Assembly (NCBI GenBank): GCA_964247055.1
Contig: OZ176055.1
Location: forward strand, 4,340,001 to 4,404,000
From: Paragordius varius
Taxonomy: Eukaryota > Nematomorpha
Length of the DNA stretch: 64,000 bases
Direction of reading: 5' to 3'
This document shows positions 48,563-59,726 of the stretch, piece after piece. The notes beneath the pieces were generated by a model, which saw nothing but the letters and a program-made list of their open reading frames with translations, did not search any database and had not been told where the DNA came from. Numbering within the stretch: the first letter of the stretch is position 1; each line of letters starts with the position of its first letter. The position numbers were made by a program, and so were the translations under genes.

Positions 48563-49019
48563 AACATAACCAATCCGTTAATTACCATTACAATATCTTT
48601 GTTAACCCAAATGCATTAAATTTAAATAAAAACTGAATTGAAACTCACATTACCTTTTATTTTTTTGTAAGCGACTAAAATATAGGGTGCCTTAATACCC
48701 TCGTTATTCTTATAAACACTATGCTAGTGAAAAAGTTTTTTGGTTATAAATTCATTATAAAACCTATCTCTCTTGTATTAGTTTAATTTATCTTTTTTAC
48801 AGTTATTAACTTTTAGAGACCCAAATTTGATATGTCAAAATGGATAACTTTTTGAGTTTTTGAAAGTTGGAATAATTTGCGTATCTTAAAAAGTATTTAA
48901 CAACCATCACCTTTTCACATTATATTTTTTATTCTTTGGGTTAGTTTGAGTTTGAAAGGTTTTTTATTCAAAATATAATTAACTAAAATTGTTATCATGT
49001 AATAGATAAGGTTTAAAAT

Positions 49020-49170
49020 TTTTTATAGTTTTGGGATTTTTGGAGTTTAAAATTGGGACTCCAGAACACAGTTAAAACGCACAGCTGATGGTGAAATAAA
49101 TCAAATTTTTTTGGTAAAATGTATCATGAAAGCTTTTAAAAATTAATTATTTACATTTTCTAATATGCCT
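49020..49170. repeat. Dispersed repeat, copy 3 (ACAGCTGAT family)
   Basis: GAGTTTAAAATTGGGACTCC, then ACGCACAGCTGAT, AAATCAAATTT and AAGCTTTTAAAAATTAATTA occur in the same order as in copies at 11050-11230 and 31655-31790. A further partial copy may lie near 49455-49520. Confidence 0.5.
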
Positions 49171-50314
49171 GTTACAATAAATATTTAAAAATGCATTACC
49201 TTTAGGGGTAGTTTATCCCAGAGCAATCTATAATTTGTAACTTATAAAGTAATTTAATTAAGCTGAATATAAATATTTAGGCGCATAATACATAAAAAAT
49301 ATATTAATCGTAAAAAAATCTTCAGCTCAAACTTTTTTGCCGTTATCTACATTTTTAAATTATCAATACAGTCATTAAATGATATTATGAAGGTGGATTA
49401 TTAACTTTAAAAAGCTTTTGAGCAGTATTTTACCAACATAAACCAGATATATTTAATTTTGAATATAAGCTGTTCGTTTCAATCGTATTTTGAAGCTGTT
49501 CCAATTTTGGACTCTTAAATTACATAACTGTATAAAATATTAGATACGGAGCAATGCTTTATAAATTAATTAAAATAACTTTCAAAAGAATGGTTAAATA
49601 CAAAAACGAGCTTTGGAATATAAAATTACCTCAATAAGTCTTCACGGACAAAAAAGGCGATGTCTTACTAATTTACAAATTGAAAAAAAGGTGTATATAC
49701 TTTACCGTAAATTTATTGAAAGCTATGCATTTTGATTTTATAATAAAGAAAACGGACTTGGCATAAACAAATTTTTGCATTATATAGAATATTTATTCAT
49801 TGTTGGGCAGTTAAATTGAATTATAAATATGCTTATAACAAATCCAATTCAGTCGAAGATATTGGTAATAGCAAAAAGAGAATGTCTTATTAGGCAATAA
49901 CAATAATTGGATGAATGTCATAATCTAGCATTTGAAATTATTTGCGCATCGGCTCTTATGGTTTTTTTAAAAACAAGTCTATTAGAGGCGGCAAGAATTT
50001 AACAGTTTCGCAGTCTACAAAAATAAAATATTTAAATATCTGAAAAGATAATTACATTAATATGTCTTATTGTTCTTCGTTAAGTGTTAATAATTTGTGA
50101 ACAACATATAAATAATTAAATATGTTTTTGATAATTTAAGAAATATATTGTTCATAAATTCGCGCTTTTATATAATTTATAAGGAAATACACTTTCTATT
50201 ATGTTTGATGATTACTGTATCAAATATTAGTTAGTTCATTATTACATATGTATTAGTTTATGGTTTAAATCCATTAAGATTTTTTTAATTTTTTGTCATT
50301 TTATATTCCTTAAA

Positions 50315-53300
50315 ATGTATCACATTGATAGACCTATATTTGAAAGAAATAATTTTGAACAGGAATTCCCCAAAAAATCCCACCGTAGCGGGGATAAGTT
50401 ACATCATTTCCTCCAAAATGCCAAAAATGACATTAAAAAAAGAAATAACAAAAAGATATGTGTTGGCTGGATTATAAATTTAATACCCTGTGTTTCATGG
50501 CTCCTAAATTATAAACAGTCCTTTCTATTACAAGATATCATTGCAGGATTAACAGTGGCATTTATGCATATTCCACAAAGTATTTATACATATAAATATA
50601 GGTATGGCTTATGTTGCCCTTGTTCCCTTACCCCCAGTTTATGGGCTTTACACTTCATTTTTTCCAGTTTTGGTGTATTGTTTTTTTGGTACTTCAAAAC
50701 ATATCTCACTCGGTAATATGACATATTCTAAATATTTATCGGCCAATTTTTCCAATATACTCTCATATATTAGTTAATATTTATATAATTAAGTATATTG
50801 ATATTATTATTTATGCCCTATGAGATTATATCGCAACAATGTTTGTAATTCAACACCCAAATAAATATTCATTGTTTTTATCATTCTAATTTTAACATTT
50901 TTAAAACAGGGCAGTTTTTTTTAACGGACACATTAACTATATTTTAATGCACTTATTGTAATATTAGGATAGAATGTATGCAAATTTTATATATATATAT
51001 ATTTTAAAACCTCACATTTTTTCTAAATAATGCAAACCGTTTGTCAATACTATGACTTAAAGATTATTGATATATTGTTATGTAACCTAATTTACCTTTT
51101 AAGCTACCCAATAGCTTTTATAGCAAAGGTTTCCGATTAGTTTTAATCAATTTATTCGTTATTTTTTTTAAACAATTTTAAACTTTTTTTATCTATAAAA
51201 ACATATTTTTTTTAATATTGATAAACTGAATTTTAAATTAATTATTTTGACTTGTGATAACGGTCGGTTATTATAACAATTACGGCCAATTTTTACGCCT
51301 TTCTGCTAAAATTTGTAACATTTTTTTTGCTCTAGGCTAATTTATTTTTTAATCAATTTATCATTTTATGATTCTAAGAAAAACAATAATAGTCATCAAC
51401 TGTCGTTATCTAATTTTTGATATTCAATATAGGTTTTTAAAACACGATTTTTTTGTTATTTATTGCATATTTCTACAAAATAAAACCAATACCGTGTTTA
51501 ATTTGAATAATGTATTATCATCAGCAATTCTTAAAGTTCATCATTCGAAATGATAAACTGCGATTTCACAATCAGGCCTTTTTAGATATATAAATATAAA
51601 CTCAAAATTCAAATTTCGTCCAAAATGTAATCATTGAAAGATAATTTTATATTAAATTAATATAAGTCGCTTTAGAATTTTACCACAATTATGGTTTTGC
51701 TTTTTCTAGGAACTTATGCCGTAGTATCTATTATGATTGGTAACGTTGTCACATCCAACTTGAATGCTCATACAAAATCCTTAAAATCTCTCGACACTTT
51801 TTCAAATGTATCATCTCAAACCAATTTGTTAACTAGTATTTCTACACCTTCACCTCAAGATGCCAAAATTCAATTAGCAATAAGCATTGCACTTTCTATT
51901 AGTCTGCTAGTTGGAATTATGCAAGTAAAGTTTTTATTAGTAGTTTAATTATTTTATTTCAAATTATAAAGTCTCGTTGAGGGCTTTTTAGGTCATTAAA
52001 CTATTTTCGCATTTCTATATGTCGGTCGGAATATTTATATGTTATTTGTCGTTTTTTTCACATAATTTTTTAATCCATTTTTTTATTTAATTCACGAAAT
52101 ATTTATTTTTTTTCAATGCGTTTGACCATGATAAATTTAAAATTTATTGCATTAATAATATTAAACTAAAATTAACCTGTATTTTACCTAAATTTTTGTT
52201 TAGATAGCGATGGGAATTTTTCGGATTGGTTTTATTACAATGTACATGTCTACTCCGATCGTTCGAGGTTTTACTACAGGCGCTGCTTTTTACGTGTTTA
52301 GCTCACAGCTTCAACCTCTTTTTGGACTTTCCAATTTGGATAAATATCAGGGTGCGTTCAGTTTACTCAAGGTTTGTGGCTAATTTACAATTAATTATAT
52401 AATAAATGTTTTTTTTAAAAATATATGGAATGGTATATCTATAATTATTTATATTCTAAACAATTTAAATAATTTCAATTATCCTAAAGAATATGTGGTT
52501 AAAATCTAGTTTGATTAAATTTTGAGGATAAAAATTTTGGAAAACTTACATATTTATTATACCTATAAATTTATTATAATATATATATATATATATATAT
52601 TCACTGATTTTCTCTAATTAATTTAACCCATGTCTAGGAATATTTGTAAAAATGTTAAGTAATAATAATAAATTATATCTTATTAGACTTGGTATGAATT
52701 TGCCGCAAATCTTCGTTATTCACACATACCGACAGTTGCGCTCTCTATCACATGTATATTGGTTCTCATAAGCACAAAAGCGCTAACTTCTCGTTTTAAA
52801 AGTTATATTCGCTATCCGATACCGATCGAATTTTTATTGGTTTATATAATTAAATATTAAATATTTATGTGAATGTTGTGTTTAAAACTTAGATATCTAG
52901 TGATTTGATTAGTTTTTAATATATATTTGTGGCTACCTATTTTTAACGATAAAAACATCTCATTTTAAGTTATCATAATCAACTTTCTATATTATAATAT
53001 TCTATTAATAATATGAACTTTGTCTAAGTGTAATTTCATGGATATAAAAATGTAATAATGACGGTTCTAGCCTTATAATAATTATTTTATTATTGCTAAT
53101 AGATTTTGATAGGAACTGGTGTTTCATACTATTTGAATCTAAAAAAGAACGGTATTAAAGTTGTTGGAAAGATCCCTGAAGGGTAATTATTTTTATATTT
53201 TAACATATTGGCGTATCTTTGATAAATTAAAATTATAATGGCAATGTATTTTTAGTAAATTTAATATAATATACTCTTAAAATTTGATATATTTCTATTA

Positions 53301-56300
53301 AAAAAATATTGCTCTTTTTAAATGTAGTAAAATTATCATTAATTTTTTTTGCTTGTATATATTAGATTACCGAGTTTTCAGATTCCAACAACTAAGTATT
53401 GGTCTTCCAGTATACCCTCGGCTTTTGCAATAGCAATGGTAGCGTTCTTTACTTCCTATAGTATGGCTAAAATATTGGGCGAAAAACATAACTATGATGT
53501 TAGTTCAAATAAGGTAGAAACAACATTCAAATTTTATGATTTCCATTTTCAAAACATTTTACATTTTGACGAATTAGCGAATTCTGGATATATCATAATT
53601 TATTTATCATAAAGTGAAAACAATGTATATTTTCTGGGATTTATATTTAAATTTTTATAAACTCTAATAGGAATTATTTGCTTACGGTTTGGCATCAACG
53701 ATAGGCAGTTGTTTTTCAGCAATTGCTTGTAGTGCTTCACTCTCACGCAGTTTGGTTCAAGAAAATGTTGGAGGACAGACTCAGGTTTTAAAAAAAAAAA
53801 CGATAGTGTTACGCACAAAAATCGCGAGGATTTTTAATAATTTATTTTGCACTTTATTTTAAGTTTAATTTTAAATAATTGTTTGTTAGATATATCTTAC
53901 TGTGTTTCTTTAAAATAATTAAATTGTTAAATTTAATTTTCAGATATAAACTATTTCATTGTTTTTACAACTTGGATAATTAAAAATTATTCGATTAAGT
54001 TTTCAGTACAAATGTTTTATCAATAAAAGTCAAACACCTATATTTTAAATTTTCTGTAGCTTACCGGATTCATATCTTGCCTTTTACTTTTAGCCGTTAT
54101 CCTTAAAATTGGGCCAATTTTTGAACCCTTACCGCGGGTATATACATTAATTCTGTTTTTGAAATACATTTATTATTTTCTTTTTTATCAATTATTCAAT
54201 AATTTGCACAGATAATAATTAATCTATTTGTGTGATTTAAGGCAATTTTAGCTGCAATCATTATGGTAGCATTACGTGGAATGTTTTATCAATTGTGTGA
54301 TGTCCCACAACTATATAGAAAAAATCGTGTTGATATGGTGATTTATTATTACATAATTATTGATTTAAAGCTCGTTGTACATAATTTAAAACGATAAAAC
54401 GTTTTATATATCTAGTCCATATTTTTGGTGACTTTCTTTGCTACGGTGATTCTTGATGTTGATATTGGATTAGCCATTGGTGTCTTGTATGGCCTTTTAA
54501 CGTTAATAGTAAGGACGCAAAGGTAGTTTTCACTTTCTTATACTAAAAAAATCCTTACGTTTGTAATATACATCATAGTTTTAGAGTACAAAATTACATT
54601 TTTATTTTTTAATTGGATGGTGCATCCAATTTTTTTAATTATAATTTTAAATTTGTTTTTACACAAACAAATATTTATTGAATATCATTATACTGCTCCA
54701 CAAAAATATAATATTTTTAGCTGTAATTTTCCAAAATATTATATAAATAGACCATCAATCAAAGTTTTGGGACATTTACCAAACACAGAAATGTATGCAG
54801 ACCTAAATAAATATTCTTCAGTAATTGATTTCATTATTATTTTGATCTTAAAAATAATTTATAACGCATCGTTTTTTTTCGTAATATTGAAGGCTCAACC
54901 AATACCTGGAATTTTGATATACTCATTCAATTGTTTCATATATTACGCAAATGCTACTATATTCCGCGATAATCTATATAATAAGTATAAATGGGCTGAG
55001 GCCACTAATCAAATGGTTTTCACAAATGAAGAAAATACATCTCCAACTTCTCACAAAAAAATAAGTTATTATTTGCTAAATATCATTTTTTAGCTCTCTT
55101 AATAATAAATTTTAATTTGTTGCCCAAATGTTTATACTTTTTAAAATTTTGATTTTAACTATTTAGATGGAATAACTAATGGGAAATTATCTCCGCTCAG
55201 AATACGGAAACCACATAGCAGTGTTGATTTAAATGATCACCATATGAAAATATTGGATCGTTCACATAGCGTATATTTTACTATCTAATACCATACCTTT
55301 TCCACAACTATAAACATTATTTTTTACAAAAGGACAAAAAAATTATTATAATTTCCACTTCATTTGAAGCTGTTTTCGAGTGGAAGATAATGCCTTTTTT
55401 AAAAAATGCTGATGATGTGTTAAAATGAGAAAAATATATTATTGTGAAATTTTTTTACGCATAAAAGGCAAATTCGTATCAAATATTATAAAGAATAAAT
55501 TTATCTATCCTATATTGAAAATAGACATTTACGCCCGTGGAGTTGGTCAAACATATTAAAAAGACATCTACCCTTAGTCCAAATAAAAACGGTATATCGA
55601 TTTGAATGATATGTTACAAATTAAATAAAAAATTTACCTTTGCTATATCATTATTTAAATCAGGGGTGTCCAACACAAAAGGACTTTGAGTGCCGCATTT
55701 GTGGGCATTCATATGCAAAAAAATAATATAACAATTTTTTCTGCTTCTTGCCAAATGGATCGACTTGTTAATTAAAATTGTTTAGGAAATATCATTTTAC
55801 TAAGATTTTATAAGCATATTTTCGCAAATTATCATTTGCCAAATTTTTTAGATAAAGTCTTGGAAGACCGCATGCTGTCCACTGGCCGCCTGTTAAACCC
55901 TGATTTATATATAATAAATGCTTATCAGATATTTGAAATATCCCAAACCTTTACTTATTTTCTATAACAAATCTCCTTTTACCTTTATAAATTTTTATTA
56001 CAAATATTCCAAATACACATTGTATAAAAATTTGATTGATTTTTATCCCTTTTTGTCATTTTGCATTAATATTACAGATGATCGTTCCAGTCGGAAAAAT
56101 AGTAACAATGCTTACGAAAACGATATAATAGAAGATGAATTTGGGGATGCACCTCCAAACGTGCTTACTCGTTACAATAGCCTCATTGAGTCCGGGACTC
56201 GACCTATCGTTCAACTTGTCCGGGATCCTTTCAGCCCTTTACCCATTTTAACTGCCGTTGAAATAGGTTCTGAAGAAACTAGGAATGACGGAAAAACTAA

Positions 56301-58296
56301 GGAAATTGAAAACGACGAAAGTAGTAGTAATCAAATTTCTACCACCGTTAATATAGATAATGATACTGGAAACAGGTTAAACATTTTTTTAACTCACGAA
56401 AGACACATACTCACCTCTTACATAGGCGTTAATATCCAACAATATGAATATATATATATACCAAGTATAGTCATAAGTTTTTACCGGTTTTTTGTATAAA
56501 TACATGTAATTTCGAAACAAAATCCATTATTTATTTTATCAAAATTGTACATCGGCTTTCATACATTTCACTTTTGGGCCAGAAAAACTGATTAATTTTG
56601 CGGCAAAATATTCGCCAAGCCATTTTCTAACGTTTTCGAAATTATTGAAGTGCTGCTCAGCGGTGAAACCGTGTTTCCCATAAATAAATAATAGAGCATG
56701 ATCACCATATGTTACTTGCAAACGATAAATCAACACCCTTTTTTTGGTGGTAATGCGGGCCGCAAAAATTTTCTTTCAGGCACAAAATTCGACAATATTA
56801 TTGAATGATAAAAATAAGTCCCTAGTTTTTTGTAGACTCAACTTATGTGTGTGTGTGTTTGGCGTTTAGTGTCAGATGAACAAAATGTGGTATGTATCAA
56901 ATTAATTGTCTGTGTACTTTTCGCTGACGTCTTCTGAAACCAGTGATAACTTATGAATACACCTAATATATATATATAATATATATATATTGATGGATCT
57001 ATTGTGTTTTAATTAATTTTATAACTATGGCAAAATAGACTATTTATATTCATTTTTTGGAATTTTACATTAAACCTTTATTGTTTTAAACCAATTAGAT
57101 TTTTTTGCGAATCCAGAGTTTTCATATTTAAACGAAAGATTATTAATTTAATTTTCTTTTTTGAAAAAAATAACAGAGAAACCGAAAAGCCTAAAAATTT
57201 GAAAAATTTGCCACAAACAATACTTTCCAATATCCGTTCATTCATTAGTGGTTCTAATGATGTGGCTAAAAATTTGTCAGAACCAAAACAAAACAATCTA
57301 TCCTTTTTATCTAACAAGAAAAAAAGACAACCAGAAAAAACTGATGTCTCGAAGGACGTTGATGAAATTACAAAAAAATTAAATGAGCCAAAAAAAGAAG
57401 TTGAAATAAATGGGAAAGTAAATTCAATTGCACCTTTGACCCCAACTACTGAACAATCTATAAGAATTGGAGATTCTGTAAATTCTGATTTGGTCAAAAG
57501 TGCTCCTGAATTTCATGCTAAGGTATTTGGTTTTCACATTTTTTTATCAGTCGAGTAATAAATTTGACTTTTTTAGCACACTGGTTTTTTATACCAGATA
57601 ATTATTGATTTTTTTGGTTCAAAAACTATTTTTTTCGTTTTTGAAGTAACATATCTTATTATATAACATAAATCCAAAAAAGTGATTCAATGTTATGATG
57701 GCTAAAATACTCACAAACTAAATTATATCACTTTAGCGGTTGTATCTTTAATGATTTTAATTAACTGTAAATTGCATGGTAATTTATAAGTTATTATTAA
57801 TGCTGTTTTTAAAAAGCTCATTATTTGTAATACTAATTGTTTGATAGACCAATTGCTTAATTGATATATATATATATATATATATATCGCAAAAATATTA
57901 AACCAACCCATAAATTCTAATTGTATTTTACCTTAAATATTAATAGAATGTCAAAGCCATAATTATTGATTATACTTATGTTTCATTCGTGGATACTGTG
58001 GGCATTGAAACACTTGTGCAGGTAATATATTTTCTAAAATATTAATTGGACCCACAAAATATTCATTAATTATTATTATTATTCCTAAAAAACCTTATTT
58101 ACAATCTTATACTATTTTTTATGCTACTTAGATCGTGAAAGATTTTAAAGAAATTGGAGTCCATCTCTATTTTGCCGCATGTAATGATAATGTGATGGAT
58201 GCCCTTGAAAGATCTAAATTTACCGAACACTTTGGACGCGATCAAATATTTTTAACGATACACGATGCAGTGTTAAATGCAACATCACTTTTATAA
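50315..58296 (+). CDS. SLC26-family anion transporter (SulP) with STAS domain
   Basis: Eighteen exons: 50315-50579, 50602-50712, 51710-51924, 52204-52371, 52687-52839, 53103-53182, 53366-53513, 53671-53784, 54060-54137, 54242-54337, 54416-54522, 54751-54820, 54893-55064, 55167-55259, 56078-56375, 57177-57522, 57947-58021 and 58132-58296. They total exactly 918 codons. SLC26 proteins exchange or conduct sulfate, chloride, bicarbonate or oxalate across membranes. Family signatures: [19 protein letters not shown] near 88-106, [52 protein letters not shown], and [13 protein letters not shown]. The STAS domain starts at [13 protein letters not shown] (about 513), is split by a hydrophilic insert of about 250 residues, and resumes with [20 protein letters not shown] (about 842). 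The subfamily cannot be assigned. Intron 1 is 22 nt; the rest are 72-997 nt. One intron holds a hAT MITE and another a mariner remnant. The exon-14 donor (55259, or 55270 with another acceptor) is the least certain junction. Confidence 0.95.
50580..50601 (+). other. 22-nt first intron of the SLC26 gene
   Basis: GT at 50580 and AG at 50600-50601 bound a 22-nt intron interrupting the invariant PQ-S-MAY block of the transporter. Removing it restores the motif exactly. All 16 other introns of the gene are 72 nt or longer. Confidence 0.93.
55661..55902. mobile_element. hAT-like MITE in an SLC26 intron
   Basis: The 242-bp element starts CAGGGGTGTCCAAC and ends TAAACCCTG, imperfect inverted termini. 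It is flanked by ATTTAAAT (55653-55660) and ATTTATAT (55903-55910), an 8-bp duplication with one change. It encodes no transposase. It shares its termini type with the elements at 8011-8259 and 13639-15013. Confidence 0.75.
56455..56955 (-). mobile_element. Mariner-like transposon remnant (internally deleted) in an SLC26 intron
   Basis: The left end TATACCAAGTATAGTCATAAG matches the left end of the longer element at 58673-59655. The minus strand at 56640-56540 reads [10 protein letters not shown] followed by SFSG, the place of WxxxFFASKxxxFYxxGI near the C terminus of mariner transposases. The right part shares GTATGTATCAAATTAAT with the longer copy. Most of the transposase gene is missing. 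Confidence 0.6.
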
Positions 58297-58670
58297 ATTA
58301 TTTAGTTATCAGAGTTTTTGTAAGAAAGAAAAATTAGTATTTTTTTGTTACCTTACTAAAAATAATCAAAAACAATTTATATAACCCAACAATTACATTA
58401 TAATCATTGGTACTATTTATTTTTTAAGATTTATAATGATTCAAATGGATGTTCGGAAACAATTATTAATGTATTTTTTAATTAGCTGGCAAAAATTTAT
58501 TTTGTTAAACTACTAATAAATTATATTATGTGACATATATTTATTAATTTTTCTAAATTACTGCGAACTATAAATGATCTAATTTTATCTAACAATAATC
58601 ATATTTAAAACAAATAGACATATTTAAATTAATAAATATCTCATTGAGGTAATATGTTATATAGTATATA
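58297..58670. other. 3' flank of the SLC26 gene
   Basis: A+T-rich, with AATAAA-like words, and no coding frame. It probably includes the 3' UTR and poly(A) site of the SLC26 gene. It ends at the left terminus of a mariner-like element. Confidence 0.5.
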
Positions 58671-58672
58671 CC

Positions 58673-59655
58673 AAGTGTAGTCATAAGTATTTAACGGTTT
58701 TTTGGTAAAAATACATTTAATTTTAAAGGAAATCAATTTGCTCAAAATATATCCATTGGCTTATATCATTCGCCCATCTTTCAGGTAGCATATGATTGTC
58801 ATGCCAGAAAAAAACCGATTGTTTTTTGCGACAAACCATTCGTTAAGCCATTTTCCAGCCTCTTTATCTACATGTTGCTCTACAATGTGCTCCATTGATG
58901 CGAAAATGTATTGGTAAGAGAGCGGCAGGTCAGGAGAGTTCAGCGGATGCGAATGAAATTCCTATTTATACATATAACGTTATGTAATAACGGTTTTACC
59001 GGGTTTTAAAAGTTTATAATGCCAATACCAATCCGTTTCCCCCAGACACAGAGCATGAAAGTGAACGCCATAATTTTTCCCACTTTGGCAAAATAAATTT
59101 ATTTCTTATCCCCCATAGAATGCAAAAAAGACTTTTGTGGCGTTTAGTCAAAATATCACAAGTCACTTTGCGAATTTCGATTTGACGTTTTTCAAATTGT
59201 GTCCATTTACCAAGTATCTCTTTACCGTTGCTCGTTGACGTCTGTAGAGTTTTTTGGATACATGTGATGCTTCTGCCATGTTAAGTCAGCATCCAAATAC
59301 TTTTGCACTTAATTGTTGTGGTTGCCGGAGCGCCCACTCCCTTTAACCTTGAAATCACATTTTTTTTAAACTATGGATTACATGTTTTAACAGATGGAAC
59401 ATGTTAACCATATGTCTGTACAAGCAAAGAATGACTTTTAACAGCCTTTTTCTTCTGACGAAAAAAGAGTAATGCATGCCGCGAATGTTATTTTTCAAGC
59501 ACAAAATTGACATGATTACTAGATGATAAAAATAAGACGCTACCTTCCAGCAAACTTAAATTGTGTGTGTTTGTAGTTTCAGATGGAAATGAGGTATGTA
59601 TCAAATAAATCGTCTCTTAAGTAAGACGGTAATGACATACTGCAACTGGTATAAT
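58673..59655 (-). mobile_element. Mariner-like DNA transposon remnant
   Basis: Left terminus TATACCAAGTGTAGTCATAAG and right terminus near TGACATACTGCAACTGGTATA are inverted copies with some divergence, ending on TA as expected for a mariner insertion. The minus strand near 58880-58780 reads KWLNEWFVAKNNRFF, a mariner transposase C-terminal block. Frame breaks are frequent and the full transposase does not read through. It is about 980 bp, a little below the usual 1.2-1.3 kb. Confidence 0.6.
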
Positions 59656-59726
59656 CATCAAAACATTTTCCGGAAAATATGTAAACCAATTCAAATTTAA
59701 TAATGGATGTTTTTTGTACCATACTT

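Larger units (their letters stand above)
47891..50314. other. Divergent intergenic region between PLK4 and SLC26
   Basis: PLK4 (minus) and SLC26 (plus) start 2.4 kb apart, head to head. The region contains the large foldback element 48010-48562, a dispersed repeat copy at 49020-49170 and otherwise A+T-rich DNA without exons. Any promoters must lie near its two edges. Confidence 0.6.

Noticed and set aside
54617-54750. Longer reading of SLC26 exon 12 from the upstream ATG
   Set aside because: The family alignment begins exactly at IKVLGHLP after an AG acceptor at 54749-54750. The upstream residues are A+T-driven intron translation.
56539-56736. 65-codon minus-strand frame as a host gene
   Set aside because: The [10 protein letters not shown] block and flanking terminal repeats identify it as a mariner transposase remnant.
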